From Verrucomicrobiaceae bacterium (lineage in GTDB: Bacteria > Verrucomicrobiota > Verrucomicrobiia > Verrucomicrobiales > DEV007): a DNA stretch of 64,000 bases. The position numbers were made by a program, and so were the translations under genes. The stretch lies in contig SHBV01000009.1 of the NCBI GenBank assembly GCA_004211885.1, positions 1-64,000 of the forward strand, in the 5' to 3' direction. The notes under the pieces are model-generated. The model did no database searches. It saw only the letters and a program-made list of their open reading frames with translations, and was not told where the DNA came from. Below are positions 1-7,933 of the stretch, piece by piece (position 1 is the first letter of the stretch; each line of letters starts with the position of its first letter).

Positions 1-434
1 ATGTCACTGAAGTAAACGGTACCATCCTCGCCACAGGCAAGATCATTGAGGAATTTAGCATTGGCTATTTTTACAGAATGAGTCTGTTTTCCGCTCTTGA
101 TATTAAATGCTACGATCCTGTCAATGTCAGTGACCCATAGAGTTTCTCCCGTGCTTCTAAGTCCTTTCGGAGCATTTAATCCAGTGGCCCATTTATTTTT
201 AATTATTTTTCCATCTGTATTTAATTTAGATATCCAGCCGTCACCGTCTTTCCCGGCTCCTCCTCCAGCACCTATTTGTGAAACGAACAGAAATCCAGAC
301 CCTTTATCCAGGTAACAGCTTTCGGGTGACTGAATTGTTTTTGTGTGGGACCATATTGGGGCCGGATCTTCTTTTGCTCTTAACTGAATAAATGGTAGAA
401 AGAAGATCAGTGAGTATTGAGTAATTAATTTCAT
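1..434 (-). CDS. SMP-30/gluconolactonase-like secreted beta-propeller, 3' part beyond window
   Basis: This is a partial gene: an open frame runs on the minus strand from an ATG at 434 to the left edge without a stop, so only the first 144 residues are visible. It starts with a Sec-type leader (MKLITQYSLIFFLPFIQLRA), followed by propeller-like blades with phrases such as GLRSTGETLWVTDIDRI and FLNDLACGEDGTVYFSD. These resemble SMP-30/gluconolactonase/NHL propellers, in which Asn/Asp residues in the LNDL and VTD positions help form a metal site. It begins 4 bases after the stop of the upstream gene and is therefore very likely the last visible gene of the operon starting at 5913. A lactonase or sugar-sensing role would suit the operon (aldolase, two Gfo proteins, MFS porter), but the catalytic part is outside the window. 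Confidence 0.75.
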   Translation of the reverse strand, partial: MKLITQYSLIFFLPFIQLRAKEDPAPIWSHTKTIQSPESCYLDKGSGFLFVSQIGAGGGAGKDGDGWISKLNTDGKIIKNKWATGLNAPKGLRSTGETLWVTDIDRIVAFNIKSGKQTHSVKIANAKFLNDLACGEDGTVYFSD

Positions 435-438
435 CGTA

Positions 439-1935
439 TTAAGATTGGGAAGGAATATAGATAAGTTTGTTCTCTGATTCAGGTAAATCATTTTTGATTG
501 GCCATTCCATGAGTGAAGGATAATTGGATAATGGGTCTAATTTAACAGAAAAAATTGATCCGATCGAGTGTTCTGGCATTTTTTTTCCTTTAAATAAACC
601 GGTTCTGGCGACGAGAATTTTTTGGCCTGACAGGTCCTGATTTCCTTCGTTATTTCCGATTATAACGTATTCATTTAAGACTAAAGCGTTGTTTTTATCA
701 TTCATATATTCCTTAGTAATGACAGATTTGGCAATGAGCCGTAGATTAAGATCGAGTGATTTTCCCTTCGATATTTGAGCAGTTTTTTTCTTTCCCTTTT
801 TAGGGATAACTTTTTTAACAACGAGAGTCGCTCTTGGCGCCTTTCCTTTTTTTAATTGTTCTGCGACTATTAGATTTGATTGTCCTTTTCGCCAACGGTA
901 ACCGGTCCCGAAAGGTAATTTTTGCGATTCCTGTTTGTATATTTCTCTTAGATTTGGTTGGTAGTGATCCTGGAAAAGCTCAATGGGTTTAGTATAAGTT
1001 CCGAAATATTTCATTTGCCAAGAGGATTGGTTGAAATGTCTCATCGGGATGCCAGAGTCGTCCTGAATGATAGTCGTTGAATTGGATAATAAATGGTTTC
1101 GTATTTGTGAGAAATAGCTCTTGTGCATTAAGTAGGATGCGGCTTTGACGTAACTTTTTCCTTTTGGAATTGATTCTAAATATTTCAAAAATCCAGATTT
1201 TAAAATCAAGCCATCAGAAATATTGGTTCGAAAATAATTTACTAGGACCTCCCTGCCATTTTCATGAACGGCTCTGATTTGAACCGCATCACCAGTTGAG
1301 TGAGTGCCTTGTAATTCGCTAATGGTTCCATCCTTGTTGAGCTTGATGAAATCAATTTCCCTGATACTGAAACCAGAACCTGACAAGAAGAGGCACATGA
1401 TTGGAAGAGTGCCATTGTAGAAGGACTTTGAGAGCTCTGCCCTCATGTCTATTGTTTTAAAGAAACTAAAACGTAAGCTTTCTTCCAGGATCTTGCGGAT
1501 TTCTTCAAGCGCTTGGTTGGAATTTTCCCCTCTGAGAATATCTGACTTAGGGAATTTCCCTACAGGCTCAAGACCGCACAGTATAAAATGCGTTGCTTCT
1601 GGAAACATATACAGAGCATGAAGAATGTCAGGACCGCTGAAAGGGTACCTAATAAATTCGGCTCGATTTGGATTACTTAGATTTCTTTCAGACCAGGATC
1701 TCATTGGTCTTAGGTTGGATTTTTTATAACGGCTCCAAGCCTTTGTCATTAATTGCTCATGCTTTTTCCAGTTCTCGCTCGAGGTGACACCTTTTTCTTC
1801 TGGGACTGTAATTCCGGCAAGTAATCTGGATGTTATATCAATGTCTTTTATGAATGAAGGTTCCTGACCTAATGCATTCATTAATGTTACCAGAAAAATA
1901 AATCCAAATTTTAATAATTGCAAAAAGATGCCCAT
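439..1935 (-). CDS. Secreted protein of unknown function, 498 aa
   Basis: I do not recognise this family with confidence. The protein starts with a hydrophobic leader (about residues 4-23, ending near NALGQ), so it is probably exported. Residues about 85-150 contain a conspicuous stretch (RYPFSGPDILHALYMFPEA, then FILCGLEPVG) that may be the family signature. A lysine-rich stretch (about 355-395) contains GKAPRATLVVKK and KKGKKK. No catalytic motif is obvious. It lies 18 bases downstream of the aldolase gene and 4 bases upstream of the SMP-30-like gene, all on the minus strand, so it belongs to the sugar-catabolic operon by position. Start chosen because it directly precedes the leader. Confidence 0.7.
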   Translation of the reverse strand: MGIFLQLLKFGFIFLVTLMNALGQEPSFIKDIDITSRLLAGITVPEEKGVTSSENWKKHEQLMTKAWSRYKKSNLRPMRSWSERNLSNPNRAEFIRYPFSGPDILHALYMFPEATHFILCGLEPVGKFPKSDILRGENSNQALEEIRKILEESLRFSFFKTIDMRAELSKSFYNGTLPIMCLFLSGSGFSIREIDFIKLNKDGTISELQGTHSTGDAVQIRAVHENGREVLVNYFRTNISDGLILKSGFLKYLESIPKGKSYVKAASYLMHKSYFSQIRNHLLSNSTTIIQDDSGIPMRHFNQSSWQMKYFGTYTKPIELFQDHYQPNLREIYKQESQKLPFGTGYRWRKGQSNLIVAEQLKKGKAPRATLVVKKVIPKKGKKKTAQISKGKSLDLNLRLIAKSVITKEYMNDKNNALVLNEYVIIGNNEGNQDLSGQKILVARTGLFKGKKMPEHSIGSIFSVKLDPLSNYPSLMEWPIKNDLPESENKLIYIPSQS

Positions 1936-1953
1936 GAAGTTGGTTTTCTGATT

Positions 1954-2766
1954 TTAAATTGCTGTCTCTCCCTCGTTCGACTCTTGTATTGAGTCTCCCA
2001 TTCTTTCTCGGATCTCTGAGAGTTCTTTCTTTAGGCCGGCACGAAAATAAATTGCATCGGCCTTGTGGATTAGAAAGTTTGCACCCATGTCAAGGAAACG
2101 GACATGTTCATCGTTAGTTCCCCAGAAGTGAAGGCCGGCACCAATCCCAAGTGAGCGTGCCTTGGTAATTATTTTTTCTGTGGCTTTTAGAAATTCAGGA
2201 TGATCATACTGTTCAGGTAACCCAATACTACATGACAAATCATGAGGGCCAATTAGAACCGCATCGACACCCTCAACTCCCATGAGTTCGTCCATTCTGC
2301 TCATGGCCTCTACACTTTCAATATTTATAACTAAAGCATTTTTGGCATTGTTCTTTGCTATATAATTATCTAATTTCTCATCAAGTTTTTCTCCGTTCAG
2401 GCTCTGATCAAGTTTCTTTCCTTTGAGGGGTCTAAACTTTGTCGCTCCTCTAAGAGCCTGAACTTGTTCCGGAGTTTCAATGTAAGGGGCAACGATGGCA
2501 ATGGCTCCATCATCCAATGCGACAGTGGCACGGTCCGGGTCCGGGTCTGTGATTCTGACTAGTGGGGGAATTCCCATTGCCGAGTAGGTTCGGCACATCC
2601 AGCTGAGAGTTTCCCGACTAATGGCGATATGTTCTGTGTCAATGAACACAAAGTCGAGTCCGCAGTCTCCAATTATCTTTGGCCAGAATGGAGAAGTGGA
2701 AACTACAAGAGTGCCGTAGATGCGTTCTTCTGATCGCAGTGCAGTTCGGAAATTTTCGGGTTTCAT
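1954..2766 (-). CDS. HpcH/HpaI-type class II 2-oxo-acid aldolase
   Basis: This is a metal-dependent pyruvate aldolase family protein of 270 residues (family usual length about 250-270). Residues aligning with the E. coli HpaI site are all present at a constant offset of one: Asp43 and His46 in FIDTEH, Arg71 in LVRITD, Glu150 in INIES and Asp176 in IGPHDLS. The family cleaves 4-hydroxy-2-oxo-acids to pyruvate and an aldehyde, typically at the end of an aromatic or sugar-acid pathway. The start codon overlaps the stop of the upstream Gfo gene by 4 bases (ATGA), indicating translational coupling. In this operon with two Gfo proteins and an MFS porter, it is probably the retro-aldol step of a sugar-acid route; the substrate cannot be read from sequence. 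Confidence 0.9.
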   Translation of the reverse strand: MKPENFRTALRSEERIYGTLVVSTSPFWPKIIGDCGLDFVFIDTEHIAISRETLSWMCRTYSAMGIPPLVRITDPDPDRATVALDDGAIAIVAPYIETPEQVQALRGATKFRPLKGKKLDQSLNGEKLDEKLDNYIAKNNAKNALVINIESVEAMSRMDELMGVEGVDAVLIGPHDLSCSIGLPEQYDHPEFLKATEKIITKARSLGIGAGLHFWGTNDEHVRFLDMGANFLIHKADAIYFRAGLKKELSEIRERMGDSIQESNEGETAI

Positions 2767-3893
2767 TTTTTTCTATTATCAACTTTAACAGGTTTTCCTG
2801 TTTTGGATGAATCAATCGCTGCGCTGACAGTTGCACAAATGTCTCTAGCTTCAATACAATCAAGTATGGGTTTTTCCGTTCCATCAATAGATCGTGCGAA
2901 ATTTTCTGCAAGCAGGTAATTATTTTTATCTGCGATTCTTTGGTTCTTGAACTCCGTCACCGGTTGATCTCGGTAATAGATTGAGACTTCAGGCCTGGCC
3001 TCTGAAATGACCGCTGAACCTTTTGTTCCTATTATATGCAGTTTAATTTCACCAATGTCGGGATGGGATGCGGCCCCGATTCGTCCTATGCTGAGTGAAC
3101 CGGTTATGCCACCCTCGATTTCGAGAGTGACCGTTGCAAGGTCATCAACATCATTATCGAAGTGAGCCTGATGAAAGTGGGACTTTGTCCGTGCGAATAC
3201 ATGATTAACTTTGGCCCCTCCCGTTAACATTTTTATATATGCTAACGGGTAAATCCCCTCCACCTCGAGCTCGCCCATCGGCTCAGTTCCTACCCCACCA
3301 TCAGATCCGTCGGCATGGGCTTCCAGTTGTCTGTCCAGCCATTCGATCGGGGGGTCATTGGCTTTCCTTGAGCCGATCGGTGGGCCAGCATCTTTTGAGA
3401 AATAGAAATCACAGTGAACTGATAATAATTGACCGAGCTCACCTGAATTTACTTTCTGATTTGCTTGAATGAGTGCGGGTAAATAGTTGCGATTCCAGAC
3501 TAGGCAACGGACTCCATTTTTATTAACGGCATCAATGAGTTTGTCGCATTTATGTGTGTTCGTTGAAAGGGGCTTATCAACTACGATATGTAAACCGGCC
3601 TCAGCTGCAATGATAGCCAGTTCACAGTGCCTCTCGGCTTCAGGACTAACTGCAACGGCGTCAATTTGATTGTCTTTTATTGCCGCGAAGATGTCTTTTA
3701 TATAAGGGATTCCAAACTCATCGGCGAATTTTTGATTCCTTTCGTGTGTCCATTCTGGTCTGGACCTTTCATCACTGACGAAACTTAAATTAAATCTTGG
3801 ATGCGCAGCGATGGCGCGTGGTAGATAGTCATGTTTGACCACGCTCAAAACTCCTACTCTATAAGGTTCTTTTTCTCTATCAGTGCGCTTCAT
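2763..3893 (-). CDS. Gfo/Idh/MocA-family oxidoreductase, cytoplasmic
   Basis: This 376-residue protein has the N-terminal Rossmann domain and C-terminal alpha/beta domain of NAD(P)-dependent sugar dehydrogenases. The usual GxGxxG at the N terminus is altered (RVGVLSVVKHDYLP), and the family EKP motif is DKPLSTN (about residues 112-118), so cofactor binding may be atypical. The rest is family-like: AVAVSPEAERHCELAIIA, a cofactor-proximal loop, and the C-terminal SLSIGRIG and IIGTKGSAVIS strands. There is no export signal. It sits 14 bases behind the short Gfo-like gene and overlaps the aldolase gene by 4 bases. It probably oxidises or reduces a sugar or sugar acid taken up by the MFS porter encoded upstream. 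Confidence 0.85.
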   Translation of the reverse strand: MKRTDREKEPYRVGVLSVVKHDYLPRAIAAHPRFNLSFVSDERSRPEWTHERNQKFADEFGIPYIKDIFAAIKDNQIDAVAVSPEAERHCELAIIAAEAGLHIVVDKPLSTNTHKCDKLIDAVNKNGVRCLVWNRNYLPALIQANQKVNSGELGQLLSVHCDFYFSKDAGPPIGSRKANDPPIEWLDRQLEAHADGSDGGVGTEPMGELEVEGIYPLAYIKMLTGGAKVNHVFARTKSHFHQAHFDNDVDDLATVTLEIEGGITGSLSIGRIGAASHPDIGEIKLHIIGTKGSAVISEARPEVSIYYRDQPVTEFKNQRIADKNNYLLAENFARSIDGTEKPILDCIEARDICATVSAAIDSSKTGKPVKVDNRKK

Positions 3894-3907
3894 TTAAAAT
3901 AATATTT

Positions 3908-4642
3908 TTACCCGGCTTCTGAAAATATTTTGAATGCTTCATTGTAACTCTTTAAATTACTTTCCAGATCCGCACCGCCTTTTATTTTTTGAATAAAGTC
4001 TGCAAGCATGGGTCCAATGAAATTCATGCTGGTATCAGGGCATTTTGCGTTTGGTGCTTCGCCACTGAAAAAGAGATTACGGTTCCTGTGATCATCTGCA
4101 TAAGCGGCCCCTTTTGAGCCGATGAGGCATAATGATTCGTAATTATCACCAGTAGGTAACGAGTTGGTGAAATCAAGGAGTGCCATTCCACCACACTCAA
4201 ATCCAAGATGAACGAGTGAACATTTGACTTCATTTTCAGCTGATGTCGTTCCATGAATATATTTAGGTTCAGTACCAAAGAACCACAGAGCCAAATCAAT
4301 GGCATGGACCATTTCTTGAACCTCATTGGAGTTTTGTTGATTCCATAAGTGCATTCTCATAACGCCTAATTTTCCTAAATTGCCAGAATCAAGACTTTCC
4401 CGTAAGGCAATTACTTCTGGAAAGGAACGTTTTGGTAATGCTGGGACTATGAGAGGTTTCCCCTCAATGGGTGATGATCCGTATAAGAGAACAGGTTTTC
4501 CATTGGATTGGATATCGGCATCGTCAGTCACGAACGCATCTGGATTTTCATCAATGCAGACTACTTCAATGTCATCAACCCATGATGCTGCAATTAGGAA
4601 ATCCTCCTGATGATTAGATAATTGAAACGCCAATCGTATCAT
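3908..4642 (-). CDS. Short Gfo/Idh/MocA-like protein with reduced N-terminal domain
   Basis: At 244 residues this is about 100-130 residues shorter than ordinary Gfo proteins. The C-terminal part (from about residue 85, with SGNLGKLGVMRMHLWN, then MVHAIDLALWFFG and LIGSKGAAYADD) matches the family's substrate-binding domain. The first 80 residues keep traces of the Rossmann fold (ASWVDDIEVVCIDENPDAFV) but contain neither GxGxxG nor the EKP lysine motif. Frame is intact; its ATG shares one base with the stop of the MFS gene (TAATG), so it is translationally coupled and maintained in register. It may be a non-catalytic partner of the neighbouring Gfo protein or an enzyme with a pared-down cofactor domain. 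Both readings are inference. Confidence 0.7.
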   Translation of the reverse strand: MIRLAFQLSNHQEDFLIAASWVDDIEVVCIDENPDAFVTDDADIQSNGKPVLLYGSSPIEGKPLIVPALPKRSFPEVIALRESLDSGNLGKLGVMRMHLWNQQNSNEVQEMVHAIDLALWFFGTEPKYIHGTTSAENEVKCSLVHLGFECGGMALLDFTNSLPTGDNYESLCLIGSKGAAYADDHRNRNLFFSGEAPNAKCPDTSMNFIGPMLADFIQKIKGGADLESNLKSYNEAFKIFSEAG

Positions 4643-5913
4643 TATTTGTTCATATCACGTTTACTAGTATCAGGTGCCAATGTTACGGCAATCATCCCTA
4701 GAATGAAAATCAGACTAGTGATCTGCCCTACTTGTGCGTGGTCACCATCAAACATTGCTTTCAACCAGGGCGTAAGGAAAATAGTTGCTGCTGTGAGAAT
4801 TCGTCCATAATTGAAACTGACTCCTGCACCAGTGGCCCGAACTTTGGTTTCAAAGAGTTCAGGAAGGAAGAACGGTAACCAACCGAAGAAAATTCCATTA
4901 AAAAATCCCCAAAGAGCAACAAAAATCAGAAAGCTGGAGTCTGTTGGTGAAGCAAACCAAAATATGTATTGGGATATAATTAAGGCAAATAGACAAGATG
5001 CAAAATAGCATGACCGCCTCCCGATTTTCATGGCAATGATTGCAGCCAGACCGCTACCAATGATGCTGGCGATGGAGCGAGTTTGTAAAATTTGAGCTTT
5101 CAATTCGGGTGAGCCGACTTCAGATGCCCAAGGTATAATCCAGGCAAAACATCCCCAACCTCCAAGTAAAGGAACAGTAGCAAGGATGATACCGATCAGG
5201 GTGACCCCGAGGTAAGGTTTTTTAAATACTGATGGGGAAACTAATTTTTCAGTTTTCTCTTCACTGCCTTGGTTTTTGGAAGCTATCCATGTTGGAGATT
5301 CTCTAACAAATAAGAGAATGATTAATCCTAGGGGAACTGAGTAGGCACCTATCAAAAACACACCCCTAAATGATTCCGCATCGGCTGGATTTTTAGCCAT
5401 CATTGTAGCAAAGGTAAAGATGCCGATGTTTCCGGCCATTCCGATCAGACTGGCCATGACTGGCCGTGCTATTTTAGACCAGGACTCGGACACCAAAGCA
5501 ACTCCATTTGGCCAGCAACCTCCAATGCCCAGACAGGCAAGAAAACGAATGAAAAGTAATTGAAGAGGATCTTTAACATAGAAAGCAAGTACTGTGATAA
5601 CCGAAAACCAGAGAATTGAAATGCCAAGGGCGCGGGTCCTTCCGATCCTATCTCCAAGTTTTCCAAAAATATAGCCACCCGCTGCAGCACCGAAAAGGAA
5701 TGCACATTGCTGATAGGCCCACCAGTCAGAAATGAGGTTCTTTAGCTGATCCGGATTCAAATTGTCTGACCAGCCTGACTCAATGATCAGATATTCGGTA
5801 GCATCGTTGATCAGATTAGTCATTCCAATCTGCATGCCGCCGAAGAACCATCCAAGAAAAGCAACCACGAGGATGGTGATGCGAGAATTGAGTGAAAGTG
5901 ATTCCTTGACCAT
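4642..5913 (-). CDS. MFS transporter, sugar/organic-acid type
   Basis: This is a 423-residue protein with about 12 hydrophobic segments and the MFS loop signature GKLGDRIGRTRAL after the second helix (about residues 84-96), so it is a secondary transporter in the inner membrane. LACLGIGGCWPNGVALVSE in helix 4 and the loop IGRRSC in the second half resemble the sugar/metabolite:H+ symporter branch. It is the first gene of the minus-strand operon running to the left edge, consistent with uptake of the substrate handled by the two Gfo proteins and the HpaI-like aldolase. The 76-base gap at 5914-5989 separates it from the divergent DUF1080 gene and must hold both promoters. Confidence 0.9.
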   Translation of the reverse strand: MVKESLSLNSRITILVVAFLGWFFGGMQIGMTNLINDATEYLIIESGWSDNLNPDQLKNLISDWWAYQQCAFLFGAAAGGYIFGKLGDRIGRTRALGISILWFSVITVLAFYVKDPLQLLFIRFLACLGIGGCWPNGVALVSESWSKIARPVMASLIGMAGNIGIFTFATMMAKNPADAESFRGVFLIGAYSVPLGLIILLFVRESPTWIASKNQGSEEKTEKLVSPSVFKKPYLGVTLIGIILATVPLLGGWGCFAWIIPWASEVGSPELKAQILQTRSIASIIGSGLAAIIAMKIGRRSCYFASCLFALIISQYIFWFASPTDSSFLIFVALWGFFNGIFFGWLPFFLPELFETKVRATGAGVSFNYGRILTAATIFLTPWLKAMFDGDHAQVGQITSLIFILGMIAVTLAPDTSKRDMNK

Positions 5914-5989
5914 TGAAATGAAACTTGACCTAAAATAACTGAGGATGCGAGTCTTGCTTTGTTGTTAATTAAAGAATTATTATAAAAAA

Positions 5990-6682
5990 ATGAAGTTTAT
6001 ATTTATATTTCCCTTAGTAGTTGCAATTTGCGGGCTCATTACTGCGTATGCGGAAGATGAGGTTGAGTCAATTTTCGATGGAAAGACTCTAGATGGTTGG
6101 AATTGTCGGCCATCTTCACAGTTAAAGAACTGGTCAGTAGAAAAGGGTCAAATCATTGGTCGTGGTAAGGGTCAAGAATCTTATCTAATGTTTAATGATC
6201 AACTCGGGGACTTTGAACTTAGATTTTCTTACAAGTTAATTAGTGACGAAGGTAATACGGGAGTAGAAGTAAGAAGTCATCCGGTCAAAGGTAAGGCAAG
6301 TAGATTGCATGGATACCATGCTGACATTGGGCACATTGGGATTGGTGATAAGGTCTTAGGAGCTTGGGACTTTCATGAGAATAATCGAGGTGATTATCTT
6401 GCTAAGAGGGGGCACAAAGTCACCATAAATGAGAATGGTAAGAAAGAAATTGGAGAGATAGATAATGCCTTTGAGCCTAGTGATGCTAAGGCGAAAGATT
6501 GGAACAAGGTAGTTGTTTATGCTAAGGGGAACAGACTATGGTTCACGATCAATGGTAAAATTGCATCTGAGGTCATTGATAATGAAAAGGCAAAGAGGCT
6601 CGATAAGGGCTACATTGGTTTTCAGCTTCACGGCGGTGACAAGATGATAGTCGCATTCAAGGACATCTCAGTAAAACGATAA
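5990..6682 (+). CDS. DUF1080 (3-keto-disaccharide hydrolase family) secreted protein
   Basis: This 230-residue protein has a Sec leader (MKFIFIFPLVVAICGLITAYA) and a concanavalin-like jelly roll with the DUF1080 hallmarks: SIFDGKTLDGW at the start of the domain, WSVEKGQIIGRG, DFELRFSYKL, NTGVEVRS and the terminal YIGFQLHGG. Members characterised in other bacteria cleave 3-keto-glycosides generated by Gfo-type sugar dehydrogenases. Here the gene is followed after 4 bases by a Gfo gene, which is the expected pairing. The likely location is periplasmic or extracellular. It is divergently transcribed from the MFS/aldolase operon, so the two units may share control. Confidence 0.9.
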   Translation: MKFIFIFPLVVAICGLITAYAEDEVESIFDGKTLDGWNCRPSSQLKNWSVEKGQIIGRGKGQESYLMFNDQLGDFELRFSYKLISDEGNTGVEVRSHPVKGKASRLHGYHADIGHIGIGDKVLGAWDFHENNRGDYLAKRGHKVTINENGKKEIGEIDNAFEPSDAKAKDWNKVVVYAKGNRLWFTINGKIASEVIDNEKAKRLDKGYIGFQLHGGDKMIVAFKDISVKR

Positions 6683-6686
6683 ATTT

Positions 6687-7820
6687 ATGAGTACTGAACC
6701 TCATCCCGTTGGTGTAGGTGTTCTTGGTGCAACTGGGTACATAGGCGAGCCTTACCGCGCGGAAATGCGCCAATGCGATGGGGTGAGGATCGTTGCAGTT
6801 TGTGCCCGGAGAAAAGAGCCTCTACAAAGAGCAGCCATTGAGGATGGAGCTGATCTTGCAACTGATGACTGGAGACAGGTCATAGAACATCCTGATGTTA
6901 ACTATGTGGTAGTTGGGACTCCTGACGCACTTCATCATGAAGCTGTGATGGCCGCTGCGGCTGCTGGTAAGCACTTATTTTGCGAAAAACCCTTGGCCAT
7001 GAATGTTGGAGAGGCTAGGGAGATGCTCAAAGCATATCTGGACAAGGAGACGTTAGCGCATTTCGTGCCTCTATGGACCCGATGGTCACCAGGTTTTATC
7101 GCGGCCAAGGAATTGGTTGAAAGTGGAGCCATTGGGGAAGTGAAAGCTGTCATATACCGATGGCATAATCCGCGCCCATCTGACATGGCATTGACTTGGA
7201 GAGATGATCCTTCTCTTTCATCATCTGGAACAATCGCGGATGTCGGATCTCATGCCTATGACACAGTGAGATGGATAATTGGGAAAGATGCGACCAAGGT
7301 CCTTGCTCATGCTGATACTATTACTCCAGCAAAACTTGATTTTGGTAATGTGAATCTTACCGAGGCACTTGATTGTGGGGACAAGGTAACTGATGGCATA
7401 TCTTCAAGGAAAGGTAATACTGTTGATTATGCCAACATTGCCTGGGAATTTGAAGGAGGAGTCGTTGGGTCCATTGTCTTATCGCATGCTCCTTTTCTTC
7501 GTAGAGGTCTTGTTCCTGAGCTTGAGTTACATGGTACTAGTGCTTCTTTAACGGTTGACCGGTTCCATGGCAAGGTAACGATTGGTCGCCCAGATAATTC
7601 AGTTGAAGTTGTTAAGGAGGTAGATCCCGGAGGATTTGATATAGGTAACCGGTTTGAGAAATGGGTCATTCCTGCACTTCGTGAAGTGATGGGTGGTAAG
7701 TCCCAGTTAGAAGTGGATGCACCTAACCTAGTTGATGGTCTCAAAGCTCAGCTCTTTACTGATGCGTCTCTGAAATCATCAAAAATAGGTGAGTGGGTTG
7801 ACGTGGGTACCGTAGATTAG
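6687..7820 (+). CDS. Gfo/Idh/MocA-family oxidoreductase
   Basis: This is a 377-residue NAD(P)-dependent dehydrogenase family protein with a Rossmann motif near the start (GVGVLGATGYIG, about residues 8-19) and the EKP signature at FCEKPLAMN (about 93-101). The conserved WRDDPSLSSSG, then GTIADVGSHAYD around 180-195, is the substrate-domain segment carrying the usual Asp/His pair. There is no export leader, so it is probably cytoplasmic. It follows the DUF1080 gene by 4 bases and probably forms a two-gene sugar-oxidation unit with it; the next gene starts about 110 bases downstream. Oxidation or reduction at C3 of a glycoside is a reasonable inference from the pairing, not shown by the sequence. 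Confidence 0.9.
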   Translation: MSTEPHPVGVGVLGATGYIGEPYRAEMRQCDGVRIVAVCARRKEPLQRAAIEDGADLATDDWRQVIEHPDVNYVVVGTPDALHHEAVMAAAAAGKHLFCEKPLAMNVGEAREMLKAYLDKETLAHFVPLWTRWSPGFIAAKELVESGAIGEVKAVIYRWHNPRPSDMALTWRDDPSLSSSGTIADVGSHAYDTVRWIIGKDATKVLAHADTITPAKLDFGNVNLTEALDCGDKVTDGISSRKGNTVDYANIAWEFEGGVVGSIVLSHAPFLRRGLVPELELHGTSASLTVDRFHGKVTIGRPDNSVEVVKEVDPGGFDIGNRFEKWVIPALREVMGGKSQLEVDAPNLVDGLKAQLFTDASLKSSKIGEWVDVGTVD

Positions 7821-7933
7821 GGCCCTCGTTATGGGGGCATGGGAAAAGAATTGACCCGTGGAGCGAACTTTATAAAATGATGTGGGATCACCGCTGTTTG
7901 CTTTCAATTAAGGAGTCAAACCAAACCAATGAT

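Noticed and set aside
97..315. 72-residue plus-strand frame at the left edge
   Set aside because: Antisense to the SMP-30-like partial gene, whose reading continues off the window edge and starts with a proper leader.
2639..2911. 90-residue minus-strand frame at the aldolase/Gfo junction
   Set aside because: Out-of-frame product of the overlap between two supported genes.
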